Shown piece after piece: positions 11,494 to 23,517 of a stretch of 64,000 nt of DNA (position 1 is its first letter; each line of letters starts with the position of its first letter). Made by a program: the position numbers and the translations under genes. This stretch comes from Elymus sibiricus (lineage: Eukaryota; Streptophyta; Magnoliopsida; Poales; Poaceae): contig CM077668.1 of the NCBI GenBank assembly GCA_039707655.1, positions 401,229,630 through 401,293,629 on the forward strand, written 5' to 3'. The notes under the pieces were generated by a model that was not told where the DNA came from, did not search any database, and was given only the letters and a program-made list of their open reading frames with translations.

Positions 11494-14493
11494 TTCCTGC
11501 TCGTCCTCGAGTAGGTAAATGATAAAAAAGATAATTTTTGATGTGGAATGCCACCTAGCATAATCTTGATCATATAATCTAATCATGGCATGAATATTAA
11601 GACACGAGTGATTCAAAGCAATAGTCTATAGTTTGATATAAAGACATCAATACTCAGGCATCCCAACAAACAATCATGCCTTTCAGAATAAAAATGCTAA
11701 AGAACGCTATCCCTACAAAATCATGTTGCCTTGTCATGCTCCATCTTCTTAACACAAAATATATATCATGCACAACCCCGGTGTTAGCCAAGCAATTGGT
11801 TAACACTTTTAATGCGCTTCAGCTTTTTCAACCCCCACGCAATACATGAGCGCAAGCCATGGATATAGCACTATGGGTGGAATAGAATATGGTGGTAGAG
11901 GTAATATGGAGAAGACAAAAAAGGAAGAAAGTCTCACATCGGCGTGGCTAATCAATGGGCTATGGAGATGCCAATCAATTGATGTCAATGCGAGGAGTAG
12001 GGATTGCCATGCAACGAATGCACTAAGAGCTATAAGTGTATGAAAGCTCAAACAGAAAACTAAGTGGGTGTGCATCCAACTTGCTTGCTCATGAAGACCT
12101 CGAGCATTTGAGGAAGCCCATCATCGGAATATACAAGCCAAGTTCTATAATGAAAATTCCCACTAGTGCATGAAAATGAAAGCATAGGAGACTCTATATG
12201 AAAAACATGGTGCTACTCTGAAGCACAAGTGTGGTAAAGGATAGTAACATTGCTCCTTCTCTCTTTTTCTCTCATTTCATTTCATGTTTTTGTTTTCTTT
12301 TTTTCTTCTTCTTTTTTTTTTCTTGGGCTCTTTTTGGCCTCACCCCTTTTTTTTGTCTGAAGTCTCATCCCGACTTGTGGGGGAATCATAGTCTCCATCA
12401 TCCTTTCCTCACTGGGACAATGCTCTAATAATGAATAATGATGATCATCACACTTCTATTTACTTACAACTCAAAAAAATTACAGCTCGATACTAGAACA
12501 AAGGATGACTCTATATGAATGCCTCTGGCGGTGTACCAGGATGTGCAATGATCTAGCGTGGCAAAGATATCAAAAAATGGACAAGCCATGAAAATATCAT
12601 GCTAGCTATCTTACGATTATATGCAAAGCAATATAACAATTAATGCTCAAGTCATGTATATGATGATGATGGAAGTTGCATGACAATATATCTCAGAATG
12701 GCTATGGAAATGCCATAATAGGTAGGTATGGTGGCTGTTTTGAGGAAGATATAAGGAGGCTTATGTGTGATAGAGCATATCATATCACGGGGTTTGGATG
12801 CACCGGTGAAGTTTGCACCGACTCTAGAGGTGAGAAAGGGCAATGCACGGTACCGAAGAGGCTAGCAAATTGCGGAAAGGTGAGAGTGCGTATAATCCAT
12901 GGACTCACATTAGTCATAAAGAACTCACATACTTATTGTAAAAGTTTATTAGCCCTCGAAGCAAAGTACTACTACGCATGCCCCTAGGGGGGAGGTTGGT
13001 AGGAGTTAACCATCGTGCGCCCCCGACCTCCACGCAAAGGAAGACAATCAATAATAAATCATGCTCCAACTTCTTAGCATAACGAGAGACTATACGTGCA
13101 TGCTTCGGGAATCACAAACCTTAACACCAATATTCCTACTTAACCACAATCATTCACTAGTACCTCCCACATATTACCATCTCTATATCGCAAAACTATT
13201 GAAAGGAATCAAACATATCATATTCAGTGATCTACAAGTTTTATGTAGGATTTTATGACTAACCATGTGAATGACCAATTCCTGTTGACTCTCTAAACAG
13301 ATATAAGTGAAGCATGAGAGTTTAATTCTTTCTACAAAAAACCGTGCTCTAATAAATATAAGTGAAGCAAAAGAGCATTCTACAAATAACGGTTTTCTAT
13401 ATGAAGAGAAACAGGCATCCAAACTTCAAATGATATAAGTGAAGCACATGAAGCATTCTATAAAGCCATACTCAAAAGATATAAGCGAAGTGCAAATAGC
13501 ATTCTATAAATCAACCAAGGACTATCTCATACCAGCATGGTGCATAAAATAAAAGGGAAAAATAAACACAAAAGACGCTCCAAGAATTTACGCGTATTAT
13601 GTGAACAAAACAAAAACCGAAACATACCGATACTTGTTGAATAAAGATGGGATGCCTTCCGGGGCATCCCCAAGCTTAGACACTTGAGTCTCCTTGAATA
13701 TTTACTTGGGGTGCCTTGTGCATCCCCAAGCTTGAGCTCTTGCCTCTCCTCATTCTTCTCATATCAATACCTCCTCGATCTTTGAACACTTCATCCACAC
13801 AAAACTTAACAAAACCTTCGTGAGAACCGTTAGTACTTCAAGTACTGTTGCAAACTCATTCATATTTTCTTTTTGCATTATACCAACTGTATTCTAACTT
13901 CTCCATGGCTTATACCTTCCGATACAATCCATAGTTTCATCAAAACAAGCAAAACAATGCATCAAAAACAGAATCTGTCAAAAACAGAACAGTCTGTAGT
14001 AATTTGAACATTGCCATACTTATGTAACTCCAAAAATTCTGAAAAATTAGGAATAAATAATAAATTTGCATAGAAGTACTGTGTAAAAATTTCAGAATTT
14101 TTGCACGTTCCACTAAAAAATTTAAATTCACGCACTACAGCAAAAGTTTCTGTTTTTGCACCGCACACACCAAACAAGCAATTTAAACATCCTAACGGTA
14201 AATATTGGCACATTATTTTTATAATACAATGGATTTGTACAAGGGGATAATTATTTTTTTTGAAAAGTTTCTGTAATTCAATATTCACAAAGTTTCCATG
14301 GGCATGAACAAAGTTCAAGGAGCTCCCCCACTTCAACGGTGCTCGTCTTTCTTACTTTCACTTTTCTTTTTGAAAAGTTTTTGCTTCCCCTCTATATTTT
14401 TTTGTTTTTCAACTTTTTAAAAGCATACAACAGAAATAAATGACTCTCTAAAACTTCCAGGTTGTCTCCCTGGCAGCGATTTCTTTAAAGTGC
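11494..14493 (-). other. 3' noncoding region of element I
   Basis: AT-rich with no credible gene. It holds four copies of a GATATAAGTGAAG-like repeat at about 13300-13500, and two extra CATCCCCAAGCTT words near 13662 and 13721 that repeat the polypurine tract. The stretch 13620-14170 is homologous to the duplicated region of C (56400-57700). A T-rich run lies at 12285-12350. Confidence 0.6.
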
Positions 14494-15862
14494 TCAAGTA
14501 ATTGATCCACCAGGATCCCAAGGTATATAAAAGCCAATTTTAATTAACAATGATTTGTAATTTAGTAGTGAGCACAAAGCAATATATATCATGCAATGAC
14601 GAAGTCTAACTCTCTTCCTATGCATCGGCATGTCATAAAAGAACAATTCATGCACACATAATCCGACACATAGCATAAGAAGTTTCTTGCAATTTTATCG
14701 TATTGGAAACATAGAGAGGTTGAGATGTAGTTCCTCTCTCATAATAATTGTAATTAGGAGCAGCAAGCACATGCATATTATATCCATCAAAATCATCATG
14801 TGTAGTAGTAAAATGCAACCCATCAATATAATCCTTAATAAGAGCAAACTTCTCCGATATAGTGTAGTTGGGAGAATTCAAAAAGATAATAGGACTATCA
14901 TGTGTGGGTGTAATAGCAACAATTTCATGTTTAACATAAGGAACTATAGAAAGTTCATCTCCATGAGCATAATTCAAATTGGCATCATGTCCACAAGCAT
15001 AGCAAGTATCAATTTCATCAAAAAGGGATATTTCAAACGAATCCAAAGGATCATAGCAATTATCATAGAATTCATCCTTCGGTAAGCACGAAGGGAAATT
15101 AAACAATGTATGAGATAAAGAGTTACTCTCATCAGAAGGTGGGCACGGGTGATCAATCCGCTCTTCCTCCTTTTGTTCTTCGCTCTCCTCCTCAATTTTT
15201 TCATCTAATGAGCTCACAGTGTCCTCAATTTCTTCTTCCATAGATTCCTGCAAAATATTAGTCTCTTCTTGGACAGCGGAGATGTCCTCAATATATTCTT
15301 TAACATAAGCATTAGAAGCATAGTTTTCATAGCAATATTTAAGTATGGCAAAATTTTCAGATTTGTAAAGAGTAGCATCACACTTTTCAATCAAAGAAGC
15401 AATTTCATAAGCACCCTTAAAAGCAACAAATTCTTCAATTTGTTCAATATCATAATAACTATAAACACCTTTAGCATAAGAAGATAAGAATCCATTATCA
15501 CTAAACTCACATTGATAGGGAAGGTGTTTCTTAGGGTCTTCAGAACAACAAGTAAAATCATATATTTCGCATAAATTCCAAGCATAGCAATGCAAAGTAT
15601 TAATTTGATGCCATAAAAGTTTCCCTTTTTGAGATAAGCGGTGTTGCACAAAATAAGCATGCTCATTTAATGATTTTCCCTCAACTAAGCCAGTTGGGTT
15701 TTTAGCACGAGCACAAAGGGATCGAAGATGATCCAAGTAGAAAGCTTCAGCAGTATGATATATTTTGGGTGGTTCTTCAACCATTGGTTTAGCGGGTACA
15801 ACTAATTTTTTTGGTATTTTACATTTCCTACCCATAACTAAAGATAGAAAACAAGAGCACAA
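14494..15862 (-). pseudogene. Uncharacterised acidic ORF of element I (3' end frameshifted)
   Basis: A 404-codon minus-strand frame starts at 15862; an in-frame ATG at residue 10 (MGRKCKIPKK) is an alternative start. Residues ~36-130 look globular with several Cys and aromatic residues. Residues ~195-245 are strongly acidic (EEEIEDTVSSLDEKIEEE). The C-terminal part has an NYNYYERG motif. The frame ends at 14648, but a neighbouring frame at 14494-14676 encodes MHRKRVRLRHC, matching the C-terminus of the C element protein (MHRKWVRLKC). The 3' end has therefore been shifted. No retroviral domain is recognisable. As the only gene of a non-autonomous element it may serve as a substitute gag or packaging protein; that is inference. 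Confidence 0.65.
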
Positions 15863-15926
15863 AATAAAAACTACTCAGTGATAAAGCAAACAAGCACACA
15901 CGAGAATATCAACCCCACGCTATTGA

Positions 15927-15944
15927 TCCCCGGCAACGGCGCCA
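15927..15944 (-). other. Primer-binding site of element I (tRNA-Asp type)
   Basis: TCCCCGGCAACGGCGCCA on the plus strand equals the 3' end of plant tRNA-Asp including CCA, so the minus-strand transcript can pair with it. It lies 11 bp from the 5' LTR at 15956. Confidence 0.8.
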
Positions 15945-15955
15945 GAAAAAGGTCT

Positions 15956-17477
15956 TGATAACCCAAAAATATAGGAGATCAATTGTAGCTTTTTTGATAA
16001 ATAAGAGTGTCGAACCCAACGAGGAGCTAAAGGTAGAATTAATATTCCCTTCAAGTTCTATCGACCACCGATACAACTCTACGAGCACTTAACGTTCGCT
16101 TTACCTAGAACAAGTATGAAACAATTTTGTAGGTGATAGGATAGGTTTGCAAGAATAAAACAAGAAGTACTTTGCGAGAATAAAACTACGAATAATTTGC
16201 AAGATAATAAAAGTTAGTTGTTTAGTAGAAAGCTTTCGTAACACAAGAGAATGATTTGTCCCTAGGCAATCGATAACTAGACCGGTAATCATTGTTGCAA
16301 TTTTATATGAGGGAGAGGCATGAGCTAACTCACTTTCCGTACATGGATCATATGCACTTATGATTGGAACTCTAGCAAGCATCCGCAACTACCAAAGATC
16401 ATTAAGGTAAAACCCAACCATAGCATTAAGTATCAAGTCCCCTTTACTCCCATACGCAACAACCCCCTTACTCGGGTGTATGCTTCTGTCACTCTAGCCG
16501 CCCACCATAAGAGAATTATGAACGTATTGCAACACCCTACAGAGGGAATCCCTCACGCTTGTGCGACACGGAGGGCACCATAGGACAGCACCAAAATAAA
16601 ACATACAACTCAAACCAATCACGATCATCAATCAACCCATAGGACAAAAAGAATCTACTCAAACATCATAGGATGGCCACAAATCATTGGATAATAATAT
16701 GTAGCATTAAGCACCATGTTTAAGTAGATATTACGGCGGGGAGAAGAGGTGTTACACCGCTTCATAGAGAGGGAGAGAGTTGGTGTTGACGGCAGCGAAG
16801 TTGTTGGTGTAGATCGCCGTCACGATGGTTCCCCCGGCAGCTCTCCGGCGCCACCGGAAGAGAGGGGGAGAGAGCCCCCCTCCTTCTTCTTCTTCCTTGG
16901 CCTCTCCCCTAGATGGGAGGAGAGTTCCCCCTCTGGTCCATGGCTGCCATGGCGGCGGAGGGGTAGGAGCCCCTCCTAGATTGGATCTCTTCCTCTGTTC
17001 TCTTCTGTTTCTCGCTCCTATTTTCTGGCCTTTCACCATTTCTTAAATTCCCGGAGATCCGTAACTCCGATTGCGCTGAAATTTTAACATGATTTTTTTC
17101 CGGATATTAGCTTCGTTGCGCCCGAAGAAGGGCACCAACCGACCTACGAGGGCCTCACGAGGCACCACGGCGCGCCGGGCCCCCCTGGCGCGCCCTGGTG
17201 CCTCGTGGGGCCCACGAGCACCACCCTGCATTGATTCCACCTCCCAAAAATCACATATATTCCAAAATAATTCTCCGTAAAATTTTATTACATTTGGACT
17301 TCGTTTCATATGGATTTTCTATGAAACAAAAAACAAGCAGAAAATAGGAACTGACACTGGGCACTGGATCAATATGTTAGTCCCAAAAACAATATAAAAT
17401 GTTGCCAAAAGTAAGTGGAAATTATAGGATATTGGCATGAAACATTCAAAAATTATAGATACGACGGAGACGTATCA
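15956..17477 (-). repeat. 5' LTR of element I
   Basis: 1522 bp direct copy of 9973-11477. It retains ~18 bp near 17290-17308 that the left copy lacks. Contains the GC-rich inverted repeat at 17156-17207. Confidence 0.88.
17156..17207. repeat. GC-rich inverted repeat in I right LTR
   Basis: Arms 17156-17176 and 17187-17207; the arms share GAGGCACC and GGCGCGCC with one mismatch. Confidence 0.82.
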
Positions 17478-17483
17478 ACAGTC

Positions 17484-17497
17484 GGCTCTGATACCAA
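17484..17497 (-). other. Primer-binding site of element G (initiator tRNA-Met)
   Basis: Minus strand TTGGTATCAGAGCC, the standard plant iMet primer site, 2 bp from the 5' LTR at 17500. Element I inserted only a few bases away and left it intact. Confidence 0.85.
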
Positions 17498-18280
17498 CTT
17501 GTGACGCCCCCGACTTAATCGTGCACTAATCATACACGCAAATGCACACGATCAAGCCAAAGGACTCACTTGAAGATATCACAACACAACTCTAAACACA
17601 AATAAAAGTCATACAAGCTTTATATTACAAGCTAGGGGCCTCGAGGGCTCGAATACATAGCTTGAGTCATACAAGCATCTGCGGAAGCATCAGATATCTG
17701 AGTACATACCTAAAAGTTAAACAGATAGGCCTTAAGAAGGCGGGGCAAAAAACAACGACACTGGATCGAAAGGTGCAGGCCTCTTGCCTGGGTGCCTCCT
17801 ATCTACTCCTGGTCATCGGCGGTCTCCACGTAGTAGTACTCCACCAAAGGGGTAGTAGTAGTAGTCGTCGACTGGGGCGGCTGGCTCCGGGGCTCCGTCA
17901 TCTGGTCACAGCAATCGGGTATGGGGCAAAAGGGGAAGCAAAGCAACCGTGAGTACTCATCCAAAGTACTCGCAAGACTTACATCAGAACTATTCTAAGA
18001 ATGCATTGGTATCAAGGAGGGGCTGTATCAGTGGACTGGACTGCAGAAATGCCAGAATAGAGAGAGGGCCTAGCCTATCGAAGACTAGCATCTTCAGCGT
18101 CTTGCAGCATAAGAAGAGTGCAGATTAGTACATAAATATAGTAGTAGCACTAAGTAGCAACAACGCCCAGAGATCCTTCCTCGACTCCCTGCGAGAAAGC
18201 GATCCCGGAGCTAACATAGTAACCAGTTCTAGTTGTACAAGATTGGGAAGTTTCCGAGCGTCCTGTTACCGTGGACACGG

Positions 18281-18315
18281 CTATTCGAATAGATATACTT
18301 CCGTGCAAGGGTGCA
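18281..18315 (-). promoter_or_regulatory. Conserved palindromic block in G right LTR
   Basis: CTATTCGAATAG is intact, with CCGTGGACACGG beside it. The neighbouring CCCTGCAGGG of the left LTR has decayed to CCGTGCAAGG here. Confidence 0.55.
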
Positions 18316-18936
18316 CCAACTTACCCAACATGCTCGATTAACTCTGGCCGGACACACTTGCTTGGTCCATGCCCGGCCTCGAATGATCGACACGTCGTAG
18401 CCCTACCTAGGTTCAACAAAGAGGCCAGCACGCCGGTCTACAACCTAAGTGCTCAGGGGTCTTGGGCCCATCGCCCTTTGCACTCCTGCATGTTCCATGG
18501 GCGGCCGGGAGCAGACCTAGCCCCTTAATACAAGCGCGGGCGTTCCCAGTCCAACCCGGCGCGCGCCGCTCAATCACTGACGTCTGAAGAACTTCGGCTG
18601 ATATATACGACACCGAGTGCCCATACTATTCCCGCGTGGTGGTTAGTGCGAAAAGGCCAGAGGCGCACTCAGATCACATATCCTAACCCATTAGTGTGTT
18701 GGGAGCTCGCGGAAACGAGCAGAGACTCACGATCATGTGACCCCGTCGCTCCGTCTCGTGGACTTACGCAAGGGCCAGGAATGCCCGGCCGTGCCACGTA
18801 ATCAGCACACGGGTACCCTCATGGTCAACCCGACTCCACATCTCTCGCGGGTACCGCTCGGGGCCGACCCGACTTTATCAGGTATCTGTAGTAAAGTCAA
18901 GGTAACCGTGTGTCCATAACATCAAGATGGAATCCG

Positions 18937-19141
18937 AGGAATCACCCTCGTTGGATTCCCACTCGATGTACCCGTCAAGGTGAACCTGGAGGAATCACCC
19001 TCGATGGTATTCATACTTGCGGGGTTGCACGATAGAAGCTTCGTCGGAGGTGGTGAAAGAGGAATCACCCTCGGTAACCCACAACCAACTAGCTGTACTG
19101 CAGAGGCAACATCATGAGTGAGATAAGAGGTATCACCCTCG
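18937..19141 (-). repeat. Four-copy AGGAATCACCCTCG array in G right LTR
   Basis: Copies start at 18937, 18990, 19060 and 19128, with the same 53/70/68 bp spacing as the left LTR. Confidence 0.8.
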
Positions 19142-19357
19142 GCACTCGATATTAGCTCTGCAGAGTCGAGCAAATTGGGGGGGTTGTGTGGTGATGTGCT
19201 GGTCTCAGCCCGTCGATCACATCGATCGGGTCACTGGTAACTAAGCGGGGCAACTAGGACAAGGAAGAGGGGCCACGGATGGTTCACTACTAACCTATAC
19301 TATGCATTTAGGATATCAGGTAAGTATCAATAGCAGTTTACAAAAACAGGCTATGCA

Positions 19358-19600
19358 TTAGAATAGGTAATACCGGGATAGCAGTTGTAGCAATTCTAAT
19401 GCAAGCATAAGGGAGAAAGAATAGGTGATATAGCCATGTTCAAGGGGGTTTTGCTTGCCTGGAAGCTTTGCCGAAAAAGAAGAGCTGTCGGTGATGAAGT
19501 AGTCCTCAGGGGCCACATCAGTGTTGGGATCTACCGGAGAAGAAGAGGGGGAAGAAACAGATAAATACACGGCAACAAAAGCAATCTCAAAGCATGACAT
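19358..19600 (-). CDS. Short conserved ORF inside G right LTR
   Basis: An 80-codon counterpart of 5121-5363 with the same KLPGKQNPLEHGYITYSF core. Translation is unproven. Confidence 0.35.
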   Translation of the reverse strand: MSCFEIAFVAVYLSVSSPSSSPVDPNTDVAPEDYFITDSSSFSAKLPGKQNPLEHGYITYSFSLMLALELLQLLSRYYLF

Positions 19601-19909
19601 GACTATATGCTATGCCGGGGTGATCTAACGCAGTGCTACACGTTGTAGGCGGAGTGGGAAAATATCTGGGGATATTTTCCCGGCTTCGGGCATCTGTCAG
19701 ATAGATGAACCGGAGGGGAGGGTTCCATGTTTGCATGGTTGCAAGGGCATATTCGGATTCGTCTCGTTTTTCTGATCAACTTTCATGTTGAAAACTTTTT
19801 GATCCGAGCTACGGTTTATTTTCTATAATTTTCCGAAGTTTTAAATCATTTTCTGAAATTAACAGATTATTTTAATTACTAAAATCGACAGAAAAAGGAA
19901 TATGACATC

Positions 19910-21020
19910 ATCATGACGTCATCATTGCGTCAGCGGTCAGCTGACCAGTTGACCAGTCAACAGGGTCCACTAGGACCCACTGGCAGTGACTGGGCGCTGC
20001 CCAGTCAGCTGTTGACTGGGTCAACTGGGTCTAGTGGGACCCACATGTCAGTCTGCCACGGTCATAGACAAGTGGGGCCGGTCAACACCACGTCAGCAAG
20101 GTCAAAGCTGACGCGTGGGGCCACCGTGGTTATTACTAATCCTAACTAGAAAATTAACTGTGTTTAATTAACGTGCGGGACCCACATGTCATAGGCACGG
20201 GGGTAATTAACCGCGTCATTAGCGGGCTAATGACGGCGCCACGTCATCACCGCCAGAGAAAAGCCGGCGAGGCCATCCTGATGGGGGTCGAGCACCGTGC
20301 GCTCGCTATGGTGCGTCAAATCGAGCGTGGTTTGCGGCAATGTGCTCCTAGGCTCGTGCGCTACTCGCTGGTGCTGGGGATGGACCGAATGGTCGCCGGA
20401 GTTGAGGCCGGCGATGAGGTATGTGGCGGCTGCGTTCGGGCTAGCACGGGAGATGGCAAGCGGCGACCGAACCTAAGGGGAAAAAGGGCGGGAGGAAGCG
20501 CAGCTCACCGCGGAGCTCGGTGACGCGCTCGGGGAGGCCGGGGTGCTCAGACGACGGCGGATCGAGGCCGCGGCCGTGGCGGGGAGCGACGACGCGGATG
20601 GCATGGATAGGGCGTCCCACCATCGATCCGTAGATGCACGCGGCGTAGAGGACCACGGGCGTCCTCCTGAACATCTTGGCTGGCCGAGAGGAGGCCGGTG
20701 GCCACGACGATGAGGGTAGCGCGGTGGCGACAGCGGTGGAGCTCACTGGATCGGGCGTAGCGAGCGATGGAGCGGGAAAAGAGGGGGCTAGGGTTTCGGG
20801 GGGAGAGAGAGGCAGTGGGGTGAGGCCTTATCCTCGCCGGGGTGCCGCGGGATGGACGACGCGTGCGGTTTCGCCGGCGAGAGCATGCGCGCGGCTGACA
20901 CGCGAGGAGAGGGAGTGGGAGGAAGAAGGAGAGATAGTTGGGCTGGGCCAGGCTACATTGTGCGGTTGTGGGCTTAAGTGCACAGTTACATTTCCCTTTT
21001 TCTTTTTCTATCAAATGGAT
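19910..21020 (-). other. GC-rich island of G right LTR
   Basis: Same CpG-rich segment as 5690-6790 with overlapping frames on both strands and no recognisable protein. It is the candidate promoter/leader part of the 5' LTR. Confidence 0.45.
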
Positions 21021-21440
21021 TAGCTCCTGACTTGGATTAGTTAGTGCACCAGATGATTTTTGCCAGGGTTGAAACTTGGCACTTAAGTACTAGGTGGCAT
21101 CCTGGGCTGGCACAAAAAGATTCAGGATTTTTGGAATTGTTTAACTATTTTTGGAAAATTAAAAGGCCAAACAAATTGCTGCTGGACCACTAAATTAATT
21201 CTGAGGGGCATTTTGGGAATTCAAAAGAGGCAGGTTTCAACATGACAAATATTTAGAGAATATTTGCCAAACTGTGAACTATTTTGATTGCATGACAGAG
21301 AAAGTAATTATTTGACATGCAATTCAAATTTGAATTTGTCTTAGATTTGGACAAGTGGGAGAATGGCTTAGTGATCATGATGACATGGCCACCATTAGCA
21401 TGAGTTCACTGTAGCATGACACTGGGGGTGTTACACAGGG

Positions 21441-22471
21441 TGTCCTCCGTAAGCCTCGGAATGACACTTCCGTAGGATTTGTTCCTGTTCATGCTCAGGT
21501 ATACAATGCCTAATAATACCATCCACTCCTTCTTTATAAAGATGTGGGTCATCCCAGAAGTAATGTCTTAAATCAAAGAAGAACTTTTTCTTTTGTTGGT
21601 ATGTGAAACTAGGTGGTATAAATTTAGCATCAATATAATTAGCATAGTCTGCATACCAAGGAGTATTACGAGAAGCACTTATGACAGCTAATTGCTCATC
21701 GGGAAAACTATCATCAATAGGCAGTGGGTCATCAAGAATATTTTCCAACCTAGACAAGTTATCAGCTACGGGGTTCTCAGCTCCCTTCCTATCAGCAATA
21801 TGCAAGTCAAATTCTTGTAGCAATAGAACCCACCTAATGAGTCTAGGTTTAGCATCTTTCTTTTCCATAAGGTATTTAATAGCAGCATGATCGGTGTGAA
21901 TAGTTACTTTAGAGTCAACTATATAAGATCTGAATTTATCACATGCAAACACAACTGCTAGAAATTCTTTCTCAGTAGTAGCATAATTTCTTTGAGCACT
22001 GTCTAGATTTTACTAGCATAATGGATAACATTTAATTTCTTATCAACTCTCTATCCTAGAATAGCACCAACAACATAATCACTAGCATCACACATAATTT
22101 CAAAAGGCAAGTTCCAATCAGGTGGTTGAACAATAGGTGCAGAGGTTAATGCTTTCTTAAGTGTTTCAAAGGCTTCTACACAATCATCATCAAAAACAAA
22201 TGGAACATCTTTTTGCAAGAGATTAGTAAGAGGCCTAGAAATTTTAGAGAAGTCTTTAATAAACCTTCTATAGAAACCAGCATGACCAAGGAAACTTCTT
22301 ATACCTTTAATATCTTTAGAACATGGCATTTTCTTAATTGCATCAACTTTAGTCTTATCTACTTCAATACCTCGTTCAGAAATTTTATGCCCCAAGACAA
22401 TACCTTCATTCACCATAAAGTGGCACTTCTCCCAATTCAAGACGAGATTAGTTTGTTCACATCTCTGCAAA
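21441..22471 (-). pseudogene. Element A pol: RT thumb, RNase H and linker (broken)
   Basis: Minus-strand continuation of A pol from the J insertion point to the G insertion point. 22051-22471 carries the RT thumb/connection (NLVLNWEKCHF, GIRSFLGHAGFYRRFI, PFEIMCDASDYVVGA). 21441-21952 carries RNase H ([34 protein letters not shown]) and the linker ending CHSEAYGG before integrase. Damage: a TAG stop at about 22048, and a one-base loss near 22005 that shifts the frame just before the [12 protein letters not shown] region. RT/RNase H would copy element RNA into DNA; this copy cannot. Confidence 0.9.
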
Positions 22472-22965
22472 CACTACAGGAATCAGGCACTTTGCCGTCT
22501 GCCATGGCAGACGGCAAAGGCATGTCTAGCGGACGGCAAAGCCCTTTGCCGTCAGCCAGCAGACGGCCCCACGTCCGGCTGAATGAACTACGGCAGAGGG
22601 CTTCTTTGCCGTCTGCTTAAATAAAGCGAACGGCAAAGAAGTTTGCCGTCAGCCATACTAAGCAAGCAGACGGCAAATGCCTTGGACGGCAGAGGGATAG
22701 GGTTAGGCCCGTTAGGTGGCTAACGGCGTACTTTGCCGTCTGCTGGCAGACGGCAAAGGCGCAAAGTTCTTTGCCGTCTGCCAGCTGGCGTCAGGTGGAG
22801 CCAATGCATGCCCTTTGCCATCTGCCAGCAGACGGCAAATCACACCATCCTTTGTCGTCTGCTGGCTGACGGCAAAGTGCCCAAATAGGCCAGCCCAGGT
22901 GCCCCCCAGGTTGCACAGGTAGCTGCCACGTGGCAGCTTTGCCGTCTGCTGGCAGACGGCAAAGT
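22472..22965. repeat. Left terminal and subterminal repeats of J
   Basis: Many direct and inverted copies of TTTGCCGTCTGC. One near-perfect hairpin is at 22491-22518 and another at about 22938-22963. In CACTA elements such subterminal repeats bind the transposase. Confidence 0.85.
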
Positions 22966-23010
22966 GCCTGTATTGCCCCTGTTAATTCGGTTTTTTCTTA
23001 AATTCAATCA

Positions 23011-23015
<5 letters not shown>

Positions 23016-23047
<32 letters not shown>
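23016..23047. repeat. (TA)n microsatellite
   Basis: About 16 TA units inside J, followed by an AT-rich stretch without genes. Confidence 0.9.
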
Positions 23048-23050
<3 letters not shown>

Positions 23051-23335
23051 TTTGAAATACTTTCAACAGGCATACATATCCCTGCCATATGGATATGATC
23101 ATCCAACACATATATATACCAAATCAAAAGTCCATATCCAACATATATATAGCCAACATATCCAACAATTAAGCAAAAAGTCCATATACAATGGTTTCAT
23201 CCATACATACATATATAGGTAGCAAGTTTCACATTGTTCATCCTACAAAATCAAAACAAAAAGGAAGGACAAGGAGAAGAGTAGACTCCATCAACGCAAG
23301 CTTCCGTGATCTGAAGCAAATCTGCAAAATGGGAA

Positions 23336-23452
23336 AGAAGAAAGTTAGAAGAAGAAGACTAGAAGAAGAAGAAGAAGAAGAAGAAGACTAGAAGAAGAAG
23401 AAGAAGAAGAAGAAGAAGAAGAAGAAGAAAAAGAAGAAGAAGAAGAAGAAGA
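23336..23452. repeat. (AAG)n purine tract in J
   Basis: Near-pure GAA/AAG run ~115 bp long, followed by a short pyrimidine run at 23455-23500. The apparent reading frames here are translations of the triplet repeat. Confidence 0.9.
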
Positions 23453-23517
23453 ATTTTTCTTCTCTTTCTTTTTCTCCTCTTCTTTTTCTTCTTCTTATTG
23501 CTTACTTGTGTCATTTT

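Larger units (their letters stand above)
9973..17477 (-). mobile_element. Element I: non-autonomous Gypsy-type LTR retrotransposon
   Basis: LTRs at 9973-11477 (1505 bp) and 15956-17477 (1522 bp), both running from TGATAACCC to GAGACGTATCA. Flanks GCAGT (9968-9972) and ACAGT (17478-17482) form a target duplication with one mismatch. Orientation is minus: a polypurine tract follows the left LTR and a tRNA-Asp-type primer site precedes the right LTR. The internal ~4.5 kb has one long gene of unknown function and no protease, RT or integrase, so it must rely on enzymes from another element. I counted about 70 LTR differences by eye (~4.6%), plus one ~18 bp indel. Confidence 0.88.
3262..21435 (-). 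mobile_element. Element G: LARD-like retrotransposon with giant LTRs
   Basis: Two direct repeats of 3946 bp (3262-7207) and 3936 bp (17500-21435) start TGTGACGCCCCC and end GGGGGTGTTACA. Flanks are CATGG (3257-3261) and CAGGG (21436-21440), a 5-bp target duplication with one change; the protein reading of A across the site supports CATGG as the original. A primer site matching initiator tRNA-Met (minus TTGGTATCAGAGCC) sits beside the right LTR and a purine tract beside the left one, so transcription is on the minus strand. Without the nested element I, the internal domain is ~2.8 kb with no recognisable gag or pol. This matches the LARD class described from barley (Sukkula); family identity is not proven. 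Confidence 0.85.
17500..21435 (-). repeat. 5' LTR of element G
   Basis: 3936 bp direct copy of the left LTR with the same internal landmarks: palindromic block at 18281-18292, motif array at 18937-19141, short ORF at 19358-19600 and GC-rich island at about 19910-21020. Confidence 0.9.

Noticed and set aside
15927..15944. tRNA-Asp gene
   Set aside because: Only the 18-base 3' tRNA end is present, next to an LTR: a primer-binding site, not a tRNA gene. The same holds for 17484-17497 and 58844-58861.
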